From the NCBI GenBank assembly GCA_018065205.1, contig JAGHTR010000071.1, forward strand, positions 1 through 31,180: a stretch of 31,180 nucleotides of DNA, written 5' to 3'. Below the pieces are notes generated by a model. The model did no database searches, had not been told where the DNA came from, and worked only from the letters and a program-made list of their open reading frames with translations. Shown piece by piece: positions 9,062 through 15,655 of the stretch. The stretch is from Candidatus Colicola caccequi. Its GTDB lineage: Bacteria > Bacteroidota > Bacteroidia > Bacteroidales > Paludibacteraceae. The position numbers were made by a program, and so were the translations under genes. Position 1 is the first letter of the stretch; each line of letters opens with the position of its first letter.

Positions 9062-9580
9062 GCGCCAATGCGCGGTAGTGCGCTTCATATAGACCGAAGG
9101 TAGTTCGCGAGGGGAAAGCCATACGGCTTGGGGGTATCGCTCATACCACCGATGAGGCGCGCGTATGCGCGTATATAAAAATAATGTGCCATACACTCGC
9201 AGGGTGTACTCGTCTTTATCTATACCGAACGTAGTGAGTTCCACCGGAGGTAACTATCCCTTGCGTTGCATTGTGCGGTATCGAGCAAAGCGAGCCCCAC
9301 CGGTAGGTAACCATCGCGCTCAGGACTATGGCGTGCGTGGATATAGGCAGGCACTCTGCAAGAGCCACCGGAGGTACACGCAAATTTTTTGTGCGACGGC
9401 ACAACCAAGCAGGTACAGCAAAGGGCTGTAATCGTAGCACCGCAGGTAATTGTCGCGCCGCGAGCACCGGCAGACCGTAGGTAAACATCGCGCTTGGGAC
9501 TATAGCGTGCGTGGATATAGGCAGGCACTCCGCAGGAGCCACCGGAGGTACTCGTAAATCTTTTGTGCGACGGCACAACT
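9062..9580. repeat. Repeat array A: two 174-bp units built from small dyads plus a degenerate leader
   Basis: The ordered part (9240-9580) aligns without gaps to array B (13211-13551), at roughly 90 % identity by eye. The landmark CATCGCGCT recurs at 9312 and 9486, giving a 174-bp period. The recurring dyad ACC-GNA-GGT (with a following A) occurs at 9093, 9243, 9367, 9439, 9474 and 9541, plus a four-base-loop version at 9299. Other hairpins are TTGTGC-GACG-GCACAA and TACAGC-AAAGG-GCTGTA. CTCT-GCA-AGAG in unit one becomes CTCC-GCA-GGAG in unit two, a compensatory change. The part from 9062 to 9239 is a diverged version with its own hairpins. It lies between the lysis-cassette terminator and the tape-measure promoter. 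Confidence 0.85.
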
Positions 9581-9611
9581 AAAAAAAGAACTGCCCCATT
9601 AGGAGCAGCTC
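9581..9611 (-). terminator. Rho-independent terminator of the lysis cassette
   Basis: Reading the minus strand, GAGCTGCTCC pairs with GGGGCAGTTC (10 bp, two wobbles) around a TAAT loop and is followed by seven T residues. It begins 3 bp after the end of the spanin-like gene. Confidence 0.85.
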
Positions 9612-9613
9612 TC

Positions 9614-10018
9614 TCACCTCTTTGTGTAGATTCGTATAACTACACGAAGCACACAATATAAACCAGTCAGTATCACAAGGACTATGAGAATACCTGTGCA
9701 CCACTTATAAAAAGATGGAACGTATTTCTCAGGTGGCTGTGTAATAACCACCTCTTTATCGAGATACAAGGTATCGACCGTGTTCTTGATGGAGAAATAC
9801 TTCAGCGTGACCGTGTCCCTCAGATAGACCGTGTCACCTTTTTGTTTCTCATAGTGGACTCGGTCCACATAGATACTGTCGTGCAGGTACTCATACCTGA
9901 GGACTATGCTGTCATTGCGCGGTATCGCCACAGTTGGCGATAATGTCTTGCAGCCTGTCAGTGCCACCGACAGCAAAAGTAGCACGATGACGGCCAAGAA
10001 CGAAACAGTTTTTCTCAT
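9614..10018 (-). CDS. Lipoprotein with C-terminal membrane anchor, spanin-like (134 aa)
   Basis: The N-terminus is a lipoprotein signal: basic MRK, a hydrophobic stretch to residue 20, and lipobox LTGC with the lipidated Cys23. The C-terminus has one membrane helix (about 107-128, ILIVLVILTGLYCVL) and a basic tail. The segment between is an elongated beta-type periplasmic domain with repeated VYxRDTV/HDSIYVD steps. Outer-membrane lipid plus inner-membrane helix is the layout of unimolecular (u-)spanins, which fuse the two membranes at the last step of lysis. The start overlaps the amidase stop by 4 bp and a terminator follows, so it closes the lysis cassette. The spanin role is inferred from topology and context. 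Confidence 0.7.
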   Translation of the reverse strand: MRKTVSFLAVIVLLLLSVALTGCKTLSPTVAIPRNDSIVLRYEYLHDSIYVDRVHYEKQKGDTVYLRDTVTLKYFSIKNTVDTLYLDKEVVITQPPEKYVPSFYKWCTGILIVLVILTGLYCVLRVVIRIYTKR

Positions 10019-10425
10019 AGGTCTTGATACTCCGATTTAGCGTTAAAACAAGGGCAAGCTTTGCTGGCAAAGTCGCTATGTCCGTACACAACGGCACCCG
10101 GATACTCTGCCTTTAGCGTAGCAATAAGGCAGCGCAGCACCTTTTTTTGCTTATCCGTGCGCGTGTCGCAAGGCTTGCCCACTTTGTTGAGACCGCCCAC
10201 ATAGCAAACTCCGATGGAATTTGCGTTGTGACCTTTACAATGAGCCCCTTCCTTTTCGATGGGGCGACCGACGTGGATCGTACCATCAAGGTACACCACA
10301 TAATGATAGCCAATGCAGTCGAAACCGCGTTGTTTGTGCCACTGGTCAATATCGTTGACCGTAACTACTTGCTCCGGAAATGTTGCCGAGCAATGCACAA
10401 TAATTTCCTTGATTTTGCGTTGCAT
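10015..10425 (-). CDS. Endolysin: N-acetylmuramoyl-L-alanine amidase (Amidase_2, T7-lysozyme type)
   Basis: A 136-aa zinc amidase that cuts the bond between N-acetylmuramic acid and the peptide stem of peptidoglycan. Predicted zinc ligands by analogy with T7 lysozyme are His11 (IIVHCSAT), His116 (VVYGHSDF) and Cys124 (KACPCF), with Lys122 in the K-x-C motif. The tyrosine in IGYHYVVYLDG (Tyr40) corresponds to the T7 catalytic tyrosine. GxHCKGHNANSIGVCYVGG is the typical family core. It has no signal peptide, so release would depend on a holin; the small membrane protein at 10447-10668 lies just upstream in the same operon. Confidence 0.93.
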   Translation of the reverse strand: MQRKIKEIIVHCSATFPEQVVTVNDIDQWHKQRGFDCIGYHYVVYLDGTIHVGRPIEKEGAHCKGHNANSIGVCYVGGLNKVGKPCDTRTDKQKKVLRCLIATLKAEYPGAVVYGHSDFASKACPCFNAKSEYQDL

Positions 10426-10446
10426 AATTGAAATAGTTTACAGGAT

Positions 10447-10668
10447 TTACATACGCATTTCGCAATCTGTGCGAAAACACGCCTTTTTCTCTAACTCAGT
10501 AATCCGCTGGTCAAGGAAATTGATGCGGTTGATAAGCACTTTATCCATTTCAGCCGTTGCGTCAGCAAGGGCTTTCTTTTTGACCGAACGGATGGTGATG
10601 AACAGGACTACATTGGCGCTACCTAATACGCCGGATAGGAAAGTCAGTACAATTTCTAGGATTGACAT
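10447..10668 (-). CDS. Small membrane protein with coiled coil, holin candidate (73 aa)
   Basis: One N-terminal membrane helix (about residues 4-26, EIVLTFLSGVLGSANVVLFI) is followed by a basic RSVKKK turn and an amphipathic, probably coiled-coil tail. It is the first gene of the holin-endolysin-spanin-like set, which makes a holin or lysis-timing function the best guess. No family-specific motif was seen. The start ATG at 10668 is preceded by an A/T-rich leader. No minus-strand promoter was found immediately upstream, so it is probably read through from the tail genes. Confidence 0.65.
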   Translation of the reverse strand: MSILEIVLTFLSGVLGSANVVLFITIRSVKKKALADATAEMDKVLINRINFLDQRITELEKKACFRTDCEMRM

Positions 10669-10686
10669 AGTTTTATGGGGTTAAAA

Positions 10687-10718
10687 TTTGGTTGTTTCAA
10701 AAAAATGTAGTATCTTTG
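10687..10718 (+). promoter_or_regulatory. Strong orphan promoter on the plus strand
   Basis: TTTG at 10687-10690, exactly 20 nt, then TATCTTTG at 10711-10718. It points against the surrounding phage genes and drives no credible protein gene. Confidence 0.75.
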
Positions 10719-10954
10719 CATCGCATTTGTGGGAAGCGTATCTGGCAGTATCTCGCAAGAGATACTTTTGCAAAGATTTTTCTTTGTATATCGACAGGTG
10801 ATGGCGGAAAGGCAACAAGTACCCCCCTGGCTCTCACGAGTGCGTGTGTGAATAGAGCTATGTTCCGAAGGGAAACCGGAGGACGCTCATTCGCGGTGGC
10901 TATTAAGATGGAGCACAATCGACCTCAAAACCGGTTATGCTCCTCTTGTTTTCT
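10719..10954 (+). ncRNA. Putative non-coding RNA locus, about 220 nt
   Basis: It starts just after a consensus promoter and ends at a terminator-like hairpin GGAGCA (10910-10915)/TGCTCC (10938-10943) followed by a T-rich run. Near the predicted 5' end are an 8-bp hairpin with a GCAA tetraloop (10747-10766) and a second hairpin CAAAGA-TTTT-TCTTTG (10771-10786). The ORFs on either strand here look non-natural, and the plus-strand one starts upstream of the predicted transcription start. The 3' end overlaps the end of the tail gene at 10953 by about 2 bp. Family unknown to me. Confidence 0.55.
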
Positions 10955-11624
10955 ATCTACTGAAGAACCATCTATAGCCGTCCCCCGATTCTGATCCTCT
11001 AACGAAGAAGGGAGCCAAGTTCGAAGCGATGTCCGCCAAGGTGACGGCTGTCACCTCATTAGTCGTTGGCTTTGCGTAAGCAATAGCAAAAGGCAGGCGA
11101 ATCATGCGATTGTTGCCGTTGGTGGGGTTCTTCTTGTCTATCTTGCACGTGCCCCACGTGATTGGGTGTTTGGGTGCATCACCATGATTTACAAAGATAG
11201 CGGCGTTGTCAGAGTATGCTGCTGCCTCCATTTTGTAAGAATTGAGCACAAGCGTACTGCGCTGGATTAAACCGTCCCCATCAACCTTGATAGTGCCCAC
11301 CTTTCCGTTGGCGTGCCATCCTTTTTTGCGAGGTCCATGTCCTCTGCGCTTTTTCGTGTCTATACGATTGCGCCATCGGGTGTATCGGAAAAGAATAGGC
11401 ACATAGCCCTGTTCTTCGTAATACTTGTTATTACGTAGATACAACTTTCCTTTGATAACCTCGCAATAAAGGAGCGGTAACGACTCAATGGCGTTCGTGC
11501 CGACATTGGTTGCGCCTCTATTGAGGTGCGTGAGGATAGTGGCCAGCATATCCGGGTTGATGGAATTGGCGGCTGTCTGAACTCTTAGGTTCTCAATAAG
11601 CGTTTGAATTTGATTCGGGGTCAT
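10953..11624 (-). CDS. Phage virion-associated protein, possibly tail fibre (223 aa)
   Basis: Not recognised as a named family. The N-terminus (MTPNQIQTLIENLRVQTAANSINPD) is helical and resembles the attachment segment of short fibre proteins. The middle is strongly basic (DTKKRRGHGPRKKGW) and the rest beta-prone, ending in GDGYRWFFSR. It sits 12 bp after the 140-aa gene and before the lysis cassette, so a tail or tail-fibre role is likely from position alone. There is no signal peptide or membrane segment. The stop codon touches the 3' end of the opposing putative RNA. Confidence 0.6.
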   Translation of the reverse strand: MTPNQIQTLIENLRVQTAANSINPDMLATILTHLNRGATNVGTNAIESLPLLYCEVIKGKLYLRNNKYYEEQGYVPILFRYTRWRNRIDTKKRRGHGPRKKGWHANGKVGTIKVDGDGLIQRSTLVLNSYKMEAAAYSDNAAIFVNHGDAPKHPITWGTCKIDKKNPTNGNNRMIRLPFAIAYAKPTTNEVTAVTLADIASNLAPFFVRGSESGDGYRWFFSR

Positions 11625-11636
11625 AATATAATAAAT

Positions 11637-12059
11637 TTACATGTGTTGGCGCATAGAGTTGAAAGCGTCTGCTATGATGCCTTGGAACTCATATCCAAGG
11701 TTCTCGGCATAGAACTCCTTTAGGTTCATCACCGAAGCAAAGTATTTCTTCGAGAACCAAGGACGACGTTGGCGGACTTTTTTTCTGCCAATGTCGCCGG
11801 AGTTTCCACGAGGGGTTTCTTTGCCGACACCATAGTCCTGCCATAAGCCATATTCAAGGAACTCCTGCGATAAAGTCACTTCAAAGAAGCGACCATCAGC
11901 GCGCACGGCAAGCGATTTGGGTGATTGCAGCAGCGCGTCCGTATCTCGGACATCCAAAAGCGTGATTCGTTCTTTCCAAATGTCAATCATTGTACGATTG
12001 AAGGCATTTACGAACTTTATACGTTGTTCAAGGGCATTTTCTTGCGTTGGTTCTTCCAT
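11637..12059 (-). CDS. Phage tail/neck completion-type protein (140 aa)
   Basis: A small soluble protein with a basic central segment (GRKKVRQRRPWFSKKYFASV) and an amphipathic C-terminal helix (LKEFYAENLGYEFQGI). The pattern YGVGKETPRGN followed by RRPWFSKKYF resembles small head-tail joining or tail-completion proteins. It begins 2 bp after the stop of the 363-aa gene, so both are co-transcribed. Function is inferred from position and size. Confidence 0.6.
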   Translation of the reverse strand: MEEPTQENALEQRIKFVNAFNRTMIDIWKERITLLDVRDTDALLQSPKSLAVRADGRFFEVTLSQEFLEYGLWQDYGVGKETPRGNSGDIGRKKVRQRRPWFSKKYFASVMNLKEFYAENLGYEFQGIIADAFNSMRQHM

Positions 12060-12061
12060 GG

Positions 12062-13153
12062 CTATTCAAATTCGGGGGTATATTGTTCGGTAAAAATGCC
12101 GACATCAGGAATACCAAGTTTAGTAATCATGTCACCTGTGGCATATTGCCATTCAAACTTAACGGAGCACGCCTCTCCGGGAGCGTCATTGAGTTCGGAA
12201 TCATAATCAACAATAATCACCTTGGTCATCGTGCCGGGCGTCTTTTTGTCAGCGTCAAAAAGGCGAATATCGGGACTGGTCATCATTTCAATCAGCCACT
12301 TTGCATGCGATAAGAGCAGCTCTGCCGTTTGAACCTCAAACGTCTGCTTGTGCTCGATGTCGTATTGCACCAACTCGCCGAGACAGGTTGCTGTTGCAGA
12401 ATCTGTTTCGGTTTTCGTTGTAGTGGATGATGGAATAATGGCTAATTCAAAGCAGTTGAAAAGGTTCTTGAAATAGAACCTGTTTTGTCCGGATTTCTCC
12501 GTAAGGTAGAATGAGCACGTCCGGCTGCCCACAGTGACACGCACAAACATGATCGATTGATATGCAATATCTTTCAACAGCCGGCTGAAGATAACCGTAA
12601 AGGTGTTGAAGCCGTAATAGAATGTTTGCTGTTTGGAAATGTTGTGCGTGCAAACCTCCCCATTAGCTGCCTTGTACATAATACGATATGTAACAGGTAG
12701 CGAGATGGCAGCGTCCTCCTCAGAGGTGCCAGCATAATCAATGGGGTAAGGTTCGTAAAAGTATAGGTATTCTTTGGCATCCAATTTTGTGAGCCGCGAG
12801 AACTGCGAAGTCAAAAAACTGTTGGTCACAAAATCGGCGGCTGCCACACCTGTAATTTTACTCCGGGAATAAATGATGGTGGACTGCTGAATGTAGTCCC
12901 CAAAAGCAAATTGGAATAATTGCACCTTTAGGTCGTTTTCAAGCATATACGTTTCTACGATGTCACGCAAATCGTAGAAAGTAATTGTTCCGTTTGCAGG
13001 ATAATACACCGTGGAGAAAATCTCCACAAACTCACCCCCCGAAGGACTAAAAGCGGAAACGGAGAAAGTCACCTCCTCCGTACCTGTCCGCTGGATATTC
13101 GGGACATCGGGTGAGAAATAATATAAGCCCAAAGTTGAAACTGTCTTTGCCAT
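12062..13153 (-). CDS. Phage tail structural protein, unknown family (363 aa)
   Basis: A mostly beta-strand protein (alternating aromatic and polar residues, few long helices, except a helical segment near LLLSHAKWLIEMM) with no enzymatic motif. It is the first gene after repeat array B and has its own probable -7 box at 13171-13178. Being the first tail gene of this transcription unit, a major tail or baseplate-like component is plausible. The ATG at 13153 is followed by the normal-looking MAKTVSTLGLYYFSPD; upstream in-frame sequence runs into the array and is not coding. Confidence 0.65.
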   Translation of the reverse strand: MAKTVSTLGLYYFSPDVPNIQRTGTEEVTFSVSAFSPSGGEFVEIFSTVYYPANGTITFYDLRDIVETYMLENDLKVQLFQFAFGDYIQQSTIIYSRSKITGVAAADFVTNSFLTSQFSRLTKLDAKEYLYFYEPYPIDYAGTSEEDAAISLPVTYRIMYKAANGEVCTHNISKQQTFYYGFNTFTVIFSRLLKDIAYQSIMFVRVTVGSRTCSFYLTEKSGQNRFYFKNLFNCFELAIIPSSTTTKTETDSATATCLGELVQYDIEHKQTFEVQTAELLLSHAKWLIEMMTSPDIRLFDADKKTPGTMTKVIIVDYDSELNDAPGEACSVKFEWQYATGDMITKLGIPDVGIFTEQYTPEFE

Positions 13154-13170
13154 GCGCTATAAATTTTGTG

Positions 13171-13178
13171 CAAAGGTA
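13171..13178 (-). promoter_or_regulatory. Probable promoter (-7 box) of the tail transcription unit
   Basis: TACCTTTG on the minus strand (13178-13171), 17 nt before the ATG at 13153 and about 35 bp from the edge of array B. No clear -33 TTTG at the usual distance. Confidence 0.5.
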
Positions 13179-13204
13179 GCGCAAAAATAGCTCAGCAGAA
13201 AAGA

Positions 13205-13553
13205 CAGAATACCACCGGAGGTAACACACCCCTTGCACGGCATTGTGCGGTATCGAGCAAAGCGAGCCCCACCGGTAGGTAACCATCGCGCTTGGGACTA
13301 TAGCGTGCGTGGATATAGGCAGGCACTCTGCAAGAGCCACCGGAGGTACACGCAAATCTTTTGTGCGACGGCACAACTAAGCAGGTACAGCAAAGGGCTG
13401 TAATCGTAGCACCGCAGGTAACCATCGCGCCGCGAGCACCGGCAGACCGTAGGTAAACATCGCGCTCAGGACTATAGCGTGCGAGGATATAGGCAGGCAC
13501 TCCGCAGGAGCCACCGGAGGTACACGCAAAAACCTTGTGCGACGGCACAATAA
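13205..13553. repeat. Repeat array B: two 174-bp units, gap-free match to array A
   Basis: Same order of modules as array A and the same orientation. CATCGCGCT occurs at 13284 and 13458 (174 bp apart). ACC-GNA-GGT dyads start at 13214, 13339, 13411, 13446 and 13513, with the four-base-loop variant at 13271. TTGTGC-GACG-GCACAA occurs twice and TACAGC-AAAGG-GCTGTA once. Variants TTGGG and TCAGG after CATCGCGC are swapped between units relative to array A, as expected if units recombine. It lies between the winged-helix cassettes and the tail gene promoter. Confidence 0.88.
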
Positions 13554-13592
13554 GAGGAGGTATAGAGAAAAAATAAAACTCTACACCTCCTC
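13554..13592 (-). terminator. Long hairpin, probable terminator after the winged-helix cassettes
   Basis: GAGGAGGTATAGAG (13554-13567) pairs with CTCTACACCTCCTC (13579-13592) over 14 bp with one mismatch/wobble position around an A/T-rich 11-nt loop. On the minus strand it ends in TTATTG rather than a clean T run, so termination is likely but not certain. It abuts array B. Confidence 0.5.
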
Positions 13593-13670
13593 CGTAATCC
13601 CACGCAGCGACTGATAGAATCCTCATGAAAAGGAGCAAACACCAGATGAGCTAATACCCCTCCATATTGT

Positions 13671-13937
13671 CTATTTCTTTTTCAACACCACCCACGGACT
13701 GCGATTGTCTTTAGTGGCTTTCTTAATAAACCCATTCTTACGCAGAAAAGATATTTCTTCATCAACCGTGCGTTTTGACAAATTGGTCAATGTCGCAATC
13801 ACTCTCGCAACTCTACCACCATCTTCCTGTAATAATTTAAGTATAATTGACTGACGTTCAGTAAGTTGAGTTTCGCAATCACTCTCGCAATCACTCCCGC
13901 AATTTCTTTCTTCTGCGGACGGCATTGGGAAAACCAA
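13671..13937 (-). pseudogene. Orphan C-terminal cassette 2: linker repeat plus winged-helix domain
   Basis: The TTG-started ORF (88 aa) encodes a complete winged-helix domain (TERQSIILKLL to PWVVLKKK) preceded by a Cys/Asp/Ser/Glu linker CGSDCESDCE. Reading the same frame upstream of the TTG gives ETIVLVFPMPSAEE, which aligns with GYVTIVFPRPKSNG of the neighbouring AlbA_2 protein, so this is the tail end of a paralogue that lost its catalytic part. The linker is encoded by a 12-bp DNA repeat (CGCAATCACT at 13874 and 13886). An 18-bp identical stretch occurs 80 bp away inside the winged helix (13793-13810 and 13873-13890). It may be expressed as a small DNA-binding protein or be a silent cassette. 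Confidence 0.6.
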
Positions 13938-13953
13938 GACAATCGTCTCATGT

Positions 13954-14217
13954 TCATTTTTTAACTACATAAGTACGATTTTTATTCCCTCCTTCAGCGA
14001 CAAGTAGGTCTATTTCAACAAGGGCTTGCACATAGTTTTTAGTTCTTGAGGCACTTTGTTGTGTTATTTCCATTAACATTCCCGTCGTAGAATGAGGGTG
14101 CTCCTCTAAAAATAACATAATCGCCACCATCTTGTCTATTGCTCCGCTACTTATCGACAATTTATCGACAATTTTGTCATTTATCGACAATTTATCGGTA
14201 ATTATAACACCACCCAA
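13954..14217 (-). pseudogene. Orphan C-terminal cassette 1: linker repeat plus winged-helix-like domain
   Basis: An 87-aa ORF with only a TTG start, overlapping the end of the AlbA_2 gene by 16 bp in another frame. It begins with the linker DKLSINDKIVDKLS, encoded by copies of TTATCGACAA (plus-strand positions 14151, 14162, 14181; a variant at 14192). A helix-turn-helix-type domain follows (IDKMVAIMLFLEEHPHSTTGMLMEITQQSAS). The spacings 11, 19 and 11 bp are not multiples of three. The composition matches the tails of AlbA_2/RecG-like proteins. It could be an independent small regulator, a frameshift-fused alternative tail of the upstream gene, or a remnant. Confidence 0.55.
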
Positions 14218-15632
14218 ACACCATCTTGTGTTTTACCTGTCTTATCAATTATTCCATTTCTTCTAAGCGATGATATTTCTCTTTCCATCTTGCGCTGCGA
14301 AACATTAAGCATTCTCGCCAAAGATTTAGCAGTAACATGACCGTCCATACTTATTGCACCAATTATAAGTCGTTGTATTTCGGTAAGTTGGTATGTATTT
14401 TTATTCTCGTCTATTCTCGCCAGATTCTCGCCACGATTCTCGCCAAAACCATTACTTTTCGGTCTCGGAAAAACGATGGTTACATATCCTTGTTCGGTGT
14501 TAAAATAGGGCTCCGGCACATTTTGCTCCTTGCACGCATCATATATGCGGTGGATACCCGTTCCCCAGTTTTCCAACCACGATGTTTTGTAAAGCACTTC
14601 AGCAATGAGTTGGTTGTGCGGTTGTGATTTGTGTGAGTTCTTGATGTTCTCGGCAGTCAATCCTTCAGGCAAACGCCCCGGGTTCTCAATCTCCACTCTG
14701 TCGTCATAGATGGCAATACCAAGACTTTGGCTTGGCAAGTCATACGAACGGTGGCAAAGTGCATTAACCAATGCTTCACGCATAGCGCGGAGAGGTATCT
14801 CCAGTTTGTCCTCACGCTGAAGTCCGGTAATCTTGCCACTGATGTTCAAATGTTTGTAGGCAAACATCATACCTGCATCCAACAAGTCAAAAAAGTTTCC
14901 TTTTGCGCGTTGATTATCCAAAAACTCCATTTTGTCAGTACCAACGAAACGCGCCATTCGTAGCAATAGTTGGGGATATTCCGAGGTATCTTTGCCAAAA
15001 AGCATTACAGCGGCATTCGTTAATTTACCGCCCTTATATAAGTTGAACCTTTCCAAAAGAGTTTGCACCGGCTCTCCATTTGCGGTAGGGCTTAAACGCC
15101 CTTGTTCTATGCCAAGACGAACAGCTCCGCGTATGCGATTTTCGTCCAAGTCATCTATTGTCACTTCATCCGCAATTTGTCTTTCCCAAGCGAAATAATC
15201 CGGCTTGGATGCACGCAGTCTTTCATCGTACATCTCACGTGGCATCTGTTTGGTGGTGCTCTCCACACGATAATACGGACAACCATGGTAAGTGTAAGGA
15301 TTAGAACCCCATACCCAACCATCAAAGTGCATTGCAATCACCTTCTCCCCTGCTTTAGCATCGGGAACATCTATATACTCCACTTGCACATCTATTGCCG
15401 GTTCTAATCCCGACAGGGCTTGTGCTATCTCACGCTGCGTATTATCGGTAACTTGCTGCCCAACCACTTTGAGCGAAGCAGGCGCAACACCAAAGATAAG
15501 CCAACCACCATCGGTATTGAGAAAAGCACATGCCGTATGCATAGCGTCCTTCAGTTCGCCGGTGGTTTTCTTCAATTCAAGAACACGCGATTCATCAGAA
15601 GAAATCAGTTTTGAGAGTTCTATGTAATTCAT
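14202..15632 (-). CDS. AlbA_2 (Schlafen-type) / RecG-like ATP-binding transcriptional regulator (476 aa)
   Basis: The N-terminal AlbA_2 domain spans about residues 10-140: ESRVLELKKTTGE, then ACAFLNTDGGWLIFGV. The middle and C-terminal half match the divergent-AAA/HATPase_c_4 region of RecG-like regulators: ALVNALCHRSYD, IAIYDDRVEIENPGRLPEG and NWGTGIHRI (about 285-395). A Gly/Glu/Asn linker (GENRGENLARIDEN) leads to a winged helix (about 415-475). The linker is encoded by ATTCTCG copies at 14403, 14413, 14424 and 14436, with spacings 10, 11 and 12 bp. Such proteins are widespread in Bacteroidetes as regulators, and AlbA_2 domains also occur in defence systems. Here it is cargo between terminase and tail genes. 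A long structured leader RNA precedes it. Confidence 0.85.
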   Translation of the reverse strand: MNYIELSKLISSDESRVLELKKTTGELKDAMHTACAFLNTDGGWLIFGVAPASLKVVGQQVTDNTQREIAQALSGLEPAIDVQVEYIDVPDAKAGEKVIAMHFDGWVWGSNPYTYHGCPYYRVESTTKQMPREMYDERLRASKPDYFAWERQIADEVTIDDLDENRIRGAVRLGIEQGRLSPTANGEPVQTLLERFNLYKGGKLTNAAVMLFGKDTSEYPQLLLRMARFVGTDKMEFLDNQRAKGNFFDLLDAGMMFAYKHLNISGKITGLQREDKLEIPLRAMREALVNALCHRSYDLPSQSLGIAIYDDRVEIENPGRLPEGLTAENIKNSHKSQPHNQLIAEVLYKTSWLENWGTGIHRIYDACKEQNVPEPYFNTEQGYVTIVFPRPKSNGFGENRGENLARIDENKNTYQLTEIQRLIIGAISMDGHVTAKSLARMLNVSQRKMEREISSLRRNGIIDKTGKTQDGVWVVL

Positions 15633-15655
15633 TACAAGGGGATTTAGTCGTTCTT

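Noticed and set aside
9216..9578. ORFs of about 120 aa on the minus strand across arrays A and B
   Set aside because: Several frames stay open because of repeat composition, and the translations are repetitive and mutually similar. There is no sign of selection on protein.
9062..9580. CRISPR array
   Set aside because: There are no identical short repeats separated by unique spacers of equal size, and no cas genes. Whole 174-bp units are repeated instead.
10687..10954. Diversity-generating retroelement or retron RNA
   Set aside because: No reverse transcriptase gene and no template/variable repeat pair were found in the window.
10692..10994. 100-aa plus-strand ORF and 73-aa minus-strand ORF over the RNA locus
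   Set aside because: The plus-strand start codon is upstream of the predicted transcription start, the composition is unlike neighbouring proteins, and both cross strong hairpins.
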